Source of the DNA: Epinephelus fuscoguttatus
Lineage: Eukaryota; Chordata; Actinopteri; Perciformes; Serranidae
Reading direction: 5' to 3'
Length of the DNA: 64,000 bases
Assembly (NCBI RefSeq): GCF_011397635.1
Contig: NC_064773.1
Coordinates: forward strand, 29,521,449 to 29,585,448
The translations under genes and the position numbers were made by a program. Position 1 is the first letter of the stretch. Each line of letters starts with the position of its first letter. Under the pieces are notes generated by a model. That model saw nothing but the letters and a program-made list of their open reading frames with translations, did not search any database and had not been told where the DNA came from. Shown piece by piece: positions 52,201-61,939 of this stretch.

Positions 52201-53264
52201 GTTCTTGAGATCAGTGCTGTGTTTTATGATGCTCTATACCTCTTGAGTCCTTTGGGCAGTAACTTAAAACTACTGGCTCACCACCTGACGAAGATTTTGT
52301 TTGGCACTGACCTAAATGGCACCCCAAGCAGTCAAGGGGAGGGAGAAACCTTGGTTTTGGTCTTTTCATGGAATATTGGTCATTAAAATAAACCCACCCA
52401 TATCCTTTGACTTCCTCTTAGATCAACCACAGTTGAAAAGCAGCATTGTGACATCTGGACCCTCTGGCTATTACTACCAGGGTGCATGGCGATCATTAAA
52501 TGGCCCCACAGTTCGCCAATTCAACATCTCTGACATCAGTCCATGTCTGAAAGGCAAGGTGGTCCACATGTATGGAGACTCCACCGTCAGGCAGTTTTTT
52601 GAATATCTCAACGCAGTACTACCAGGTAGCTGATTAAGCCACAGGATTTCTGGCAACAATTTGATTTTGTTCACACTGCAGCTTAATCTGTTCCTCTGTC
52701 ATACTTATAGATCTTAAGGAGTTCGACCTGCACAGTCCGAAGAGAGCTGGACCTTACATGGCCTTAGACTATGCAAACAACATCAGGGTAACATACCGCT
52801 TCCATGGTCCTCCTCTCCGTATTGTCACTGTCCCAACCAGGGAGCTTCGTTACATTGCAAATGAAATAGATGGTTTAATTGGAGGCACCAATACTGTTGT
52901 ACTTTTTTGTGCCTGGGCTCACTTTGGCCCTTATCCCATGGAGCTCTACATCCGGAGACTGCAGAGCATCCGCAGGGCGGTGGTGCAGCTGCTGGACAGG
53001 GCTCCCGGCACAGTGGTCATCATCCGGACCGGGAACCCGCAAGGCCTGACGCTTAATTTTGCACAAACAAAAAGTGACTGGTTCTCACTGCGGTTCAACA
53101 AGGTGCTCAGACTCATGTTCAAAGGACTGAATGTTCATCTGATTGATGCCTGGGAGATGGTCCTGGCCCACTATCTGTCACACATGCTCCACCCACAACC
53201 TCCCATTATTAAGAATATGATGAATGTTATCTTGTCCTATGTATGCCCTGAAAAGGGCAACTAG
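43706..53264 (+). CDS. NXPE3: NXPE family member 3-like protein
   Basis: Six exons, 557 residues; human NXPE3 is about 559. NXPE proteins pair a neurexophilin-like domain with a C-terminal PC-esterase (SGNH-type) domain and are expected in the secretory pathway. Their enzyme activity is not established here. Visible features are an N-terminal signal anchor (residues 11-26), the RYGGD neurexophilin block in exon 2 and a conserved Cys set in exon 3. The esterase domain has a GDS box at 357-359, and a DAW motif (D519) followed by several His (527, 531, 534) near the C-terminus. All junctions are GT-AG and the frame closes. Fish have many NXPE3-like paralogues, so the family is firm but the exact member is not. 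A pyrimidine-rich run and CAG just upstream of the ATG suggest an upstream non-coding exon. Confidence 0.92.
44152..44178. repeat. (ATGG)n microsatellite
   Basis: About six ATGG units in NXPE intron 1. Confidence 0.93.
44258..44535. repeat. ~135-base tandem duplication in NXPE intron 1
   Basis: Two copies (about 44258-44390 and 44393-44515) and the start of a third (AAGTGTGGAG near 44519). Shared blocks are GCCGCCTTCCCTTCTGCC, GTGTGACACAGTTAGGG and GCCACCAT-GGCACAATG. Overlapping frames on both strands are by-products. Confidence 0.88.
44627..45073 (+). CDS. NXPE3: NXPE exon 2
   Basis: Residues 35-183. Ser/Thr/Pro-rich stalk, then the start of the neurexophilin-like domain (STFTILPRRG, VGDQLEVMIEM, GRPKRYGGDLLLAR, FSLPWEGDAQVK). 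The acceptor is a tandem CAGCAG, so Gln35 may be included or skipped. The donor AAG|GTGATG was chosen because the joined protein keeps family spacing from WEG to HP. Confidence 0.92.
45074..46159. other. NXPE intron 2, 5' part
   Basis: No exon or delimited repeat recognised. Frames at 45369-45853 lack motifs and splice support. Confidence 0.5.
46160..46442 (-). mobile_element. tRNA-derived SINE
   Basis: On the minus strand the head reads GGCAGTAGCTCAGTCCATAG (A-box region, about 46435-46412) and TGTTCAAGTCC (B box, 46386-46376), as in a degenerate tRNA gene. A unique body follows. The tail is GAATTTCCCGTCGGGGATTA then ATAAAGTATATAA. The tail matches a LINE 3' end at 43005-43035, the classic SINE-LINE partnership. 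It lies antisense in NXPE intron 2. Confidence 0.85.
46443..47893. other. NXPE intron 2, 3' part
   Basis: Nothing recognised beyond short unsupported frames. Confidence 0.5.
47894..48189 (+). CDS. NXPE3: NXPE exon 3
   Basis: Residues 184-281 plus two bases. VMLVHPNEAITVL to ETKLFQ, with the Cys pattern CDICLRP...LCNF...WFCYKP...SCNA of the family. Confidence 0.95.
49120..49190 (+). CDS. NXPE3: NXPE exon 4 (71 bases)
   Basis: Residues 282-305 plus one base. RGVNLRVEIRASGPPSV then TVLPKKK, the linker between the two domains. Frame continuity with both neighbours supports it. Confidence 0.92.
49226..49270. repeat. (AAT)n microsatellite
   Basis: About 12-15 units, directly before the Helentron-like repeat. 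Confidence 0.93.
49273..50940 (+). mobile_element. Helentron-like non-autonomous repeat
   Basis: It starts TTAAAGCTGCAAGCAGCGAT then GAACGAGCCCTCGCA. It ends near 50935 with a GCACTGTGTGGTGC hairpin followed by TCGGGCCC, which complements the GAGCCC-type start. The interior holds repeated phrases such as GAAGTTTGG, GTGTTCAGGGC and ATTGGACCAT. I recall this start and end from abundant fish repeats; the Helentron class is tentative. A SINE tail (about 49830-49925) is nested inside. It lies in NXPE intron 4. Confidence 0.5.
49830..49925 (+). mobile_element. SINE 3' tail fragment
   Basis: GTCCTGTTTGTGCATGTGTG, then TGTGTAATTGACA, then GGGGATTAATAAAGTAAATA matches the tail half of the SINE at 46160-46442. 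The tRNA-like head is absent. Confidence 0.85.
50941..52421. other. NXPE intron 4, 3' part
   Basis: A 20-base A run lies at 51288-51307. Frames at 51327-51560 and 52156-52386 lack motifs. No supported feature. Confidence 0.5.
52422..52625 (+). CDS. NXPE3: NXPE exon 5, esterase GDS box
   Basis: Residues 306-373. SGYYYQGAWRSL, then FNISDISPCLKGK and VVHMYGDSTVRQFFEYL. Ser359 in the GDS box is the expected nucleophile of the PC-esterase fold. Confidence 0.96.
52711..53264 (+). CDS. NXPE3: NXPE exon 6, C-terminus and stop
   Basis: Residues 374-557. DLKEFDLHSPKR, then RELRYIANEIDGLIGG, YIRRLQSIRRAVVQLLDR and LIDAWEMVLAHYLSHMLHP. It ends in YVCPEKGN and TAG. This is the longest and most conserved exon. 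Confidence 0.97.
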
Positions 53265-53371
53265 ATGTGCATTTGTTGTGGGGGGTGGTTCATTTTACTT
53301 GAATTTAAGATACTGGATATTTCAGATTTGTCACAGGGGATTGGACATTTTCATTTGGAAAAGTAGCACAG

Positions 53372-53377
53372 AATAAA
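53372..53377 (+). promoter_or_regulatory. NXPE3: NXPE poly(A) signal AATAAA
   Basis: Canonical AATAAA about 108 bases after the stop codon. Confidence 0.6.
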
Positions 53378-53399
53378 GCATGTCAACTTCTAAACCACA

Positions 53400-54289
53400 A
53401 GAATTCACAACAGATGGGCAGAAACAGGAGATCTACCTAGGTGCAGTTAGTTTCCTGATAATCTCTTCAACCCTGCCCACCAGCTCCAAGGCCAGGAAGC
53501 CAAATCAGCCCCAGGAAAAAAAGGCAGAGAAAGGGAGGTCACAGAACTTAAAATATTCACAACTGTTAGGCATTGGGGATACAATACTGAAAAAAATCAC
53601 ACATCAATCAGCTGGTTTCTCATGAACTTGAGGCAATAATATCACATATGCAAAACTGTTTTTTTTTTTTGTCATTTTAGGCTTAAAGCAGTAAAGTCTG
53701 AAAAAATGTCCCATCATTCTGCTGTTTTAGGTGTACTGTCAAAGATTTTGTTAACATTTGATGAAAAATGTTGTGCAATGGGTGTGCTGAAAAAATTCTC
53801 AGCTCTGTAGGGCATTCTGGTGATTTATTATGATTTGAAGCTTGGAATGTGAAATATTTTTGAAATTTAGATTTAATGTAATAAGCCGTGATGGGAATAA
53901 CGTTATCTCTACAACTAGCTAACATTAATCCACTGTCTCACTGCTTGACTGAGCACCAGTGTAAGCTAACATTCGCATAAGTTTTTTTTTTTTTTTTTTT
54001 TTTTGATGCACCGACCCATCAAATATATGGTAAGAATACAATAAAGATTTGTAGAAAGAGTGAGGATTAAAAGATTCAACTTCAAGGGGGATGATTCAAA
54101 GGCAGTGTGCAGATTCAGATTCTGTGTGACATATGTACTCATCATATAGATCTTGTTCAGCATACCAGCACTGTTAATATGAAAGTAAAATGGCTCTTAT
54201 ATGCAACTTCTTTCATTCATTCATTCATTTATTCTTTCTTCCATTAAGGGGGTGTCCAAGCATTTCACATATTTGAGCATTTTATAAAA
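53400..54289. other. NXPE 3' flank
   Basis: Homopolymer T runs at 53659-53671 and 53980-54004 and a short ATTC run near 54215. No gene seen. Confidence 0.5.
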
Positions 54290-54776
54290 AAGTAACACTT
54301 GGTTACTTTTCCAGGTAATTAGTTACTTTTATAGTGCAGTAACTCAGTTACTAACTCAGTTACTTTTTGGGGAAAGTAACGAGTAACTATAACTAGGCTA
54401 TATACTTTTTTAACAGGGATCACTTTTCGGCGATGCTCGCTTTTTTGACGGGAACTTGAATGACTTGTGTGATTCGCATAGATCTGAGGAGTTTTCTTTT
54501 TTGGGGGGGGGTCTGACAGATGCCCTTAACGATTTATAATAAATCCTATTTTTTCGGCACGGTACATGATGGAACTGCATTGAGGAAGGGGAGGTTAAAG
54601 TAAAACAGCTGTCGCAGGTAAAGCAACTGTAGTCGCAGGATGCGTGTCACTGCTCGCCTGCCTTTCTCTCTCCCGCGGTCCGTCACTCCACTGTCTCCGC
54701 TCTGATACTCGCTCTCTCCCGGTCGGCCTGTACTACAATGCACGTTTAACATAGCCAGGCTTTCTTTAGGTGACCA

Positions 54777-56283
54777 GGGGCCTGTATCACGAAGCAGGAT
54801 TAATGTCTTAGCGAGGTAGCTTCAGGGTTAACCCTGGGTTCAGTTCTTATCAGGGTAGATCACCATGGAAACTTACTCTAAACGGCTATCCTGCTCTGGA
54901 GTAAGTAATAGTAAGTTCAGGGTTGAATCTGATAAGCGCACCACCCACTGGCCAATCAGCTGTTCGGAGAAAAATGACTCCGCTGACAGAAATGCAGCCC
55001 AGTCATGACGGGAAGTTTAATTAATTTGATTGATTTTGATTTGAAAGTTTATTTTGAACATTAAAAAAGAAAAGAAAGCAACAACAACAGACAATGAAAA
55101 GATTGTTCAAAAAGGAGTGGAAAGAAGTCGAAATTTCATCCCACCCCTTCATAAGAAAGAAACTGATCATTTGCGGACACTTAATAGCACCATTAATTAG
55201 TGCCAACATTTCTTTTGTTGGAGGAAATGATCCCTGTTAAAGATAATGGGCCTAACTGACAGCTTTGCTGCTGGAAGTGTGGAAAGTAGCCTATCATGTC
55301 TACACTTCATGGTGTTTGAGGGATTTTCCTTTTTGTTTTTTAAAGAGGGAGACTAGGTATATTTTTGCGCAGCTGTTAATTTCTAACACAGCTCAAGATC
55401 AGGATGATTTTATTCAGACTATCAATTTGGTGTTGATATGATTTAATTGTGGCGTCAGCTTTAAGCTTTATTGTAGCATATATAACGTTATGACAAAGAA
55501 GACCAATTTATCAGACGCAATGATGTTAGACGATAATTGTAATACACGCAGTTCATCTGCGCAGCATTGATTTCATGGGATTCAAGGGTGTGATCAGTGT
55601 CAGATGTACAGGTACAGGTACTGTAGCTACTTGAACCAGTGATGAGTAATTTAACCTACACATCATTTTATTTGCGACCTTGTTTTGTCTTGATTTTTCC
55701 CTCTCTCCTCCTCTGTTTCTTCTTTCCTGACCCGTTTTTTTTCTTCTTCTCTATTATGTGATTTCATTGATGTTTTGACAGGGGAATTTCTTTGATAAGC
55801 TTTTAGTGGCTTCTAACCTCTCCGGCACTTTTTTTTAATCTTGTAAATTTTATACTGTCTGTTTTTAACATTATGCGCAAATAAACTAATCTAAACTAAA
55901 ACTAAACATTATTCATCCCGTTATGCGTTGCTACGCATGTTTCCTCCTCCTGCAGCTGCCACGGTGTTGGCCTTTTCTGTAATGTTGCTTTTCTCCTCCT
56001 CATATTTTAGTAGAATTAATCTCTGATCCTCACATGAGAAATACTTTTTTTTTCCCCTCACATACGGCGCTCTGTGACGCTCAGTGACGCTGCGCTTCTC
56101 TCATGACTGTGATTGGTCCGCTGCGTGCGTGTTCACGGCTCTTGATAAAGCAACTCTTGGTTGAGTTACCGAGTTGCAGTGTCGTGATACCGATTATCCT
56201 GATTGCCATTGTTAGGGTTAGTCAACCCAGGATAGGTCTGGGTAACCCAGGAAAGGTTGATCTCGCTTCGTGATACAGGCCCC
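54777..56283. mobile_element. PIF/Harbinger-like element
   Basis: Both ends read GGGGCCTGTATCACGAAGC in inverted orientation, then diverge, with further inverted AACCCTGGGTT/AACCCAGGA blocks. A candidate 3-base CAG duplication flanks it, ambiguous by one base. The interior (55015-55200) includes a short minus-strand LINE 3' UTR-like piece. No transposase is present. Confidence 0.75.
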
Positions 56284-56969
56284 AGGCTTCACAGAGCCTA
56301 TCCAGGATAACCAGTACTACAAAGCTGGTTGTCATCTCTGTGTTTTCCAGCAATGAGCGCGTTCATGTGGAAGAGGCGGAGTGGTTAATTCGGAGTGACA
56401 TCATCATCATGAACTCACCCTCACATGAGATGAAACGGTAAAAAAAACCCCTTCTGTTTCAGTGACAGCAAAACAGTTATATTCAACTAAGTAACAACAA
56501 CCTGTAATCATAGGCTACAACAGAATAAAATAAGTAAATATAATATATAATATATATATTGTAGCATACCCTTGCGAAAGATGGTAAGAGACTCGAATGA
56601 TGGTTTTAACGTTTATTGCTGTTCCACAAAACCAGCTCCATAAACCAACGTGAGAACTGACAAAACAAAGAAAATAAAGCAATCACATTTCTCTTTCCAC
56701 TTCTGTCCATAATAAATGGTAAATGATCACAGTACTTTCTCAGACAACAACATTATATCAAGCAATACACCGCCAATTCACCAGACAGGTGGGCAAAAGA
56801 GTTAGCATAGCCTACTTTTCGACACAAATCATCAAGTAATCAAATAATCACAACAGGCACAACACACACCAACCTTATGCCTCCTCAGGGGGTTGCCAAA
56901 ATACACTCAGCTTTCGACGTTTTTATCATATAGTTGCCGTTGCCGCTTTATTTTCCTTTGTTTACCTTG

Positions 56970-57292
56970 AACTTTGACTTGCCGTGCCGAGGTTTCGAAG
57001 CGTGTGTCGAGTAATCCAGGAAGTGTTTCTGCGATGCGTGTATCGAGGCTTGTGTCGTTTCAGACGAGTGATGTCATTGGTGACGTCCGAAGCCTCGCTG
57101 GCCGGCTGTACCACGTGACTGGTTTGGGAACTGGTTCAGATCTATATATACAAACCACTAAGTGTAATAGCTTTTTTTGTCCAGTAGATGGCTTAGTAGA
57201 GCAAATGAAGCATCAAGAAGCTTTGCCCTTGAGTGAACCAGTTTGATGAAAAGCTTCAATGCTTCATGAAGCTTCATCTGCCCATCACTACT
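56970..57292 (-). mobile_element. hAT-type terminal fragment
   Basis: Inverted, the right tip reads TAGTGATGGGCAGATGAAGC then TTCATGAAGCATTGAAGC, a very common fish hAT end. GC-rich sequence with GAAGCCTCG/GTTTCGAAG strings lies inward. The other end was not found. Confidence 0.55.
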
Positions 57293-58260
57293 TTGTTTTG
57301 TTCGTCAATACAACACAGGAAGGAAGTAGGAAGTAATGCTCTTCAAAATAAAATCTCACTGTTTAAAAATGTAACCATTATCTCCAAAACGGGCAAAATA
57401 TACATATAAAAGAGAATGAAATTACATCTTCTTAATAGCAACACAAATCATGTAATTTATATTTAAAGAAATCATGTAAAAAAATGCATCTAAAGCAGTA
57501 TTTGTTTTTCAAAATTGACCTGCAAACAATGCAAGCTGCCCTCTGGTGGACAAAACGAGAAACAGCAAACACAAAAAACAAAATGGGTTTGCTACATGTA
57601 TAATATAAATATAAAGCAGATAAAAAATCCTTGTCAATAATTTTGCGAACATCAGCTTGTCTGATTTAACAGATGTAGAGACTAGAAATAATTTACAATT
57701 ATTAAAAGTAAGGCTAAGGCACATTTAAGAATTAATATGACTTATGTACAAAGTATTTTTTGCATTTAGTTTGATGACAGGATGAAATCATTCTTAATAT
57801 CACATACTGTAATAGAACTTTAAAGTAATTCCAGACTCTTTCTGCTACCGCACCAAAGAGTGTAAAAGTAGTTAATGACTGAGGAGGTCTATCTGATCGA
57901 AATGTTATATTTATAATCACGGGAGCTAATTAACAATGTGGGTTGTTTCTTTAGTTTTTATTTGCAGTTATCAGGTGTCTCAAGTTATTCTGAGCTGCAG
58001 AGTGTAAAATCATCAAAACTGTCAGCTGTCACTCTGAGGATAAAATGAAGTTTACGCCATTAAAATGCAGCTAAAATCATCACTGGGATATGTGTTTAGT
58101 GTGGTTATAAACCATCTCTCTGTTTGTTAGAAACTGTTTTAAAACCAGAGTGGAAATAGAAAACTTGGAACAATAAAGTATTAATACTGACCTATTAACA
58201 TATAGCCAGATATTGCTTTTGTTTGTTTTTTAACACTGTCACTTTGTTAAGCAAACTGGG
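57293..58260. other. Intergenic, nothing recognised
   Basis: AT-rich. Short minus frames near 57509-57920 lack motifs. Confidence 0.45.
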
Positions 58261-58791
58261 GACTCATGACATTCTCTGGCCTTTTTAGCTTGGTTAATGC
58301 AAATTTTAGATATTTAGCTTACTGTGGCCAAAATTGTTTACAGAAACACGAAATTCTTCATATATCTAGCCTCCTAAATTTGCACTCAAAGTGCACCAGA
58401 TTGATGTGTTTTAACTTTAAAATAGTCAAACTTTTCTTCCTGGGGGGGGGGTGGCCCCGGACCCCCCTACAAGTTCAGAGACTCTCTTTTTTCACCATAC
58501 CTGTGTTTGCATTACTGTTTTAAAGTAACGTTCCCAACACTGGTGATAAGCCACACCATCTTTAAGCAGTCATCACCAAATTTTATGCATCGACTGAGTC
58601 TAGACCCTAGATGGTGTAAACCACATTTTGTACGAATCTCTGTAGCTGACTATGAGATATAACCTTTCTTTCTTTTTTGTGGCCCCCTCTAGGGACAGAA
58701 TATTCCAAGACTGGTTAGCAAAGCTTGGGCTAAGCATCTGCATATGTGTACCAAGTTTGGTTACAATTGCTTTTGCCATTTTGATGTATTT

Positions 58792-58792
<1 letters not shown>

Positions 58793-58834
<42 letters not shown>

Positions 58835-58905
58835 TTATTTATAAAGCCCAATATCATAAATCACAATTTGCCTCACAGGGCTTTACAGCATACAACATCC
58901 CTCTA
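58793..58905 (-). mobile_element. LINE 3' tail with (GATT)n
   Basis: Inverted, it reads AAGCCCTGTGAGGCAAATTG, then ATATTGGGCTTTATAAATAA, then ten or more GATT units. This is the usual 3' terminus of L2/Rex-type fish LINEs. Confidence 0.7.
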
Positions 58906-59393
58906 TATTTATGTAAAATGTATAACTTCAAAACAGATTGACATATTGAAAAAAGTATTATCTAGAGAAAATTAAGAAAAAGTTTTTAGAGCATAAGACG
59001 ATTGGACCAAAGATGCAGATGAATTGAGAGATTAATGTTGTGAAAGAAAAGCCCTTCGAGATAACTGTAAAAAAATAAATTTAATGGTTACAGTGCCACC
59101 TTGCAATCAATGGGTATCTATTTTTGTGCCTGAGTAGTGGGTGTAATTTGTGAACCATCTGCCAATTTTGGTGAGTTTTTGCTGCACAAACACTTTTAGC
59201 AGAGAAAAATAAGAAGAAGAAGAAAAAGATGAATATGGGCAAAAACAAGAGGGCTCCAGACGCAGTTGCTGCTTGGACCCCAGAAAAGAAAGAAACAAAT
59301 ATAGCCACAAGCTGCAATTCTGGGGTCCAAGCCAGCATGGACCTTTAAAACTTGAAAGCTGGGTAGGATCAAGACCTTGAAAGATAAGGAGAT

Positions 59394-59472
59394 GATCTGC
59401 ACACCAAATGAAGCTCTGACTGACTCAGACTGAATAAATTTTTCTACTGGAGCTTCATTTGGTGTGCAGATC
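59394..59472. repeat. Perfect 23-bp inverted repeat
   Basis: Arms 59394-59416 (GATCTGCACACCAAATGAAG...) and 59450-59472 are exact inverses around a 33-base loop. Confidence 0.93.
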
Positions 59473-59485
59473 ACAACAACATGAT

Positions 59486-59537
59486 TGAGCTAACTGGAGT
59501 AGTTTCATGTCGTATCCGACAACGGGAGGCTTTTAAC
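59486..59537. repeat. 50-base dispersed segment, copy 2
   Basis: Matches 37138-37188. Confidence 0.85.
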
Positions 59538-59539
59538 AG

Positions 59540-60299
59540 ATGACGTCCTGATGTTAGCTTTGCTGCTGCTGTTAGCTGTCCCTGTCAGCTGCAGCCACTG
59601 ATGCTTTCTAGACATTGTGATTTCCCAAAACTGAATAAATACCACACATAGCAACACAAAACTGCTTTGCTAGCTCAATCATGTTTTAACTAAGATATCC
59701 GCTGACAAACATCCACTAACTTTGACGGTGTTTTTTGCGAGCACGGCTGAGCCATTTTGTACCGCTACACGTGTTTCTAGTGGGACTATGTTTACAAGCA
59801 CAAGAGTTCAGCGAGCCACCGAAGGACCGCCTTGCAGATTTACTATTGGTCTGTAATGTAGGGAGTTTTTTAAACTCTGAAATTGTATCTGACCATCTAA
59901 ACACAAAATCAGGGAGAAAGTCATCAGTCTTTAGTTAAGCAAAGCGTCTAAAGACTGACTTGTGAGTCTAGGTACTACTGGGCAGTCATGACACCAACGA
60001 AAGAGGAAATTACTGGACCTGGAGTCGGACTCGCCGGTAAGCCGTTATGTTGCGGTGCAGAGCTCACGGGATTTGCGCAGAGTGCATGGACACTCACCCT
60101 TGGCTTCTTTGTCTCCAAATCTTAAGTCCATAAATTAGTCTACTCCGCTGTGTAGGTATGTTACCGCCAGACACCTGTGCTTGCTGCAGCGGAGTTGTCC
60201 TTTCCTTACATCATAGATTAATTGGCGCGGTCGCGATCAGACAGCCTTATTGGCTACAAAGATGCAGATGAAAGGTTTGAATATTAATTCAAATTGTGG
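59540..60299. other. Intergenic, nothing recognised
   Basis: Short overlapping frames at 59716-59938 lack motifs. No supported feature. Confidence 0.45.
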
Positions 60300-60479
60300 G
60301 CGTACTCAGTAGCGACTTATGATTTTAAAAGTAGCGAAGTAGATTACATGGTGTAAATTGTACTCAAGTAGCAGTAAAATTACACACTTGAAAAAAATAC
60401 TCACAAAAGTACAAGTACCCCAAAAAATGTACTTAATTACAGTAACGTGAGTATTTGTAATTCGTTACTTCCACCCCTG
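60300..60479 (-). mobile_element. hAT-type terminal fragment
   Basis: Inverted, it begins CAGGGGTGGAAGTAACGAAT and continues with TACTCACGTTACTGTAATT and TACTTGAGTAC. This is a widespread fish hAT end. The other end was not found. Confidence 0.6.
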
Positions 60480-61939
60480 CTGGCTGCTAGTTAACTCCTA
60501 GCTGGCCAGCACTGCAAATCGCTGCAACCAGGGACCGGGTAGCGACTGTTGGTCAGCTGACATCCTCGTTACCATTCTACGGCAGCCCTTGGACAGTGAT
60601 ACTCCCCTCCCTTCCTTCTGTTCTCTTCTCACTGAGGCAGCTATGGACAGACATTGCCCAGCTAAGTTATGTCCAGCTAAGTGAACACGGAACTCTGTTT
60701 CCCATCCAATTTGAGCTCCAACCAGCCGCATCGTTTCCATAGGGTACCGTTTATTCTAGAATTGGGACCGTTTACATGTGCTTAGAACATGGCACTCTTA
60801 AATACTTGATTCTGTGGCAGCACACACGTACGAGTGGGGTTGGTACAATGGTTAGATTTATAAACAACCCAATGGAAGCCAGACAACGCCACCCTGGGAA
60901 TTTCGCCCAGGAAATAGTTATAGTTCCAATACAAGGCACACAGGTTAGTTTTACTTGAGGCGGGAGACGTGGTTCTGGTTAAAATACAATATGCTTTATT
61001 ACAAAAGTTATTAAAAATACCTAATAAAAATACCATGCACACAGGGATGTGAAGGGAAGGGAGGACACTAACAGGGCTGGGGCTTACCAGTGGAGGGGAA
61101 TGGGGCAATGAGGAGGCGAGAGGAATCCCAGGAAAAGGAGCACCCCAGTCACTCGTGTCACTCACACACGCAAACACACAACGGGGAAACCAAATGAAAA
61201 CCGGGGGTTGCACAGCACACAAAAGGGGACACCACCACCAGGGCACCAAGACCACCACCGTAAGCTTCCAGCACCTGAAAGGAGAGGGGAAACGATTATT
61301 GGGGTGAATTCAAATAATCAAATCACCAATAAACTTGATCAAAATAAAGTTAACATGACATCAGATAACCAAAACAAAAATAACTGAAACTAATCAATTG
61401 AGTGCACCTCCAGTGGTGACAAAAGGAGCAAATGGGAAGCCAATGAACAAAAATGAGGAAATAAGGGAGTTAACCCCGCAGCTCACACACATAAAATATG
61501 GGCCCAAGGAAAATGGGCTGCGAACGTCAGCATATAGACTACAGTTCGTTTGTTTTAGCTGCACTAGCCTCCTATCAACGCCAGCATAGTTGACACCGAC
61601 AGAAGCAAGGCAGGAAAGCCACAGCCCAGAGGCAAGGCACGGCAAATGGCAGTGTACACAAATCAGTGCAAAGCAGCAGCAAAGCACAGCAGACCCAAGC
61701 AAAGCAGCAGTGGTTCCCAATCAGCAGCGTCACATGGCCCACCTGTCAGTGTCGATCAGGCTGCGTCAGACCGCATGCGGGAGAGGAGAGCTTCACGCTC
61801 AGATGGCTGCGGTTGCAAACCGCGGCCGCCAATAAGCCACGTGCGTCGGAATGGAGATTCCCCGTTAGCGGTTACGTCGGCACAGTGTCCGACAATCCGA
61901 CATCTGCATCAGCAACAGTGGGAAAGAGGAGTTAGTTGT
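60480..61939. other. Intergenic, unclassified; possible LTR-like piece
   Basis: Several overlapping frames on both strands reflect low-complexity CAGCA/CACC composition and are not supported. The minus strand 61260-60960 ends in AATAAAGCATATTGTATTTT and may be a 3' terminal region of a retroelement. No inverted TG...CA ends or partner copy were found. Confidence 0.35.

Larger units (their letters stand above)
54290..58541. mobile_element. hAT-like element, ends around a nested block
   Basis: The right end at 58541 is, inverted, CAGTGTTGGGAACGTTACTT. The left part at about 54290-54400 has repeated GTTACTTTT and CTCAGTTACT strings, the typical subterminal region of the same fish hAT family. 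The left tip itself is not visible, so the pairing is inferred. The interior contains other elements and no recognisable transposase. Confidence 0.4.

Noticed and set aside
60782..61258. 158-codon minus-strand open frame as a secreted protein gene
   Set aside because: Low-complexity composition, no splice or family support, and it overlaps a retroelement-like 3' end.
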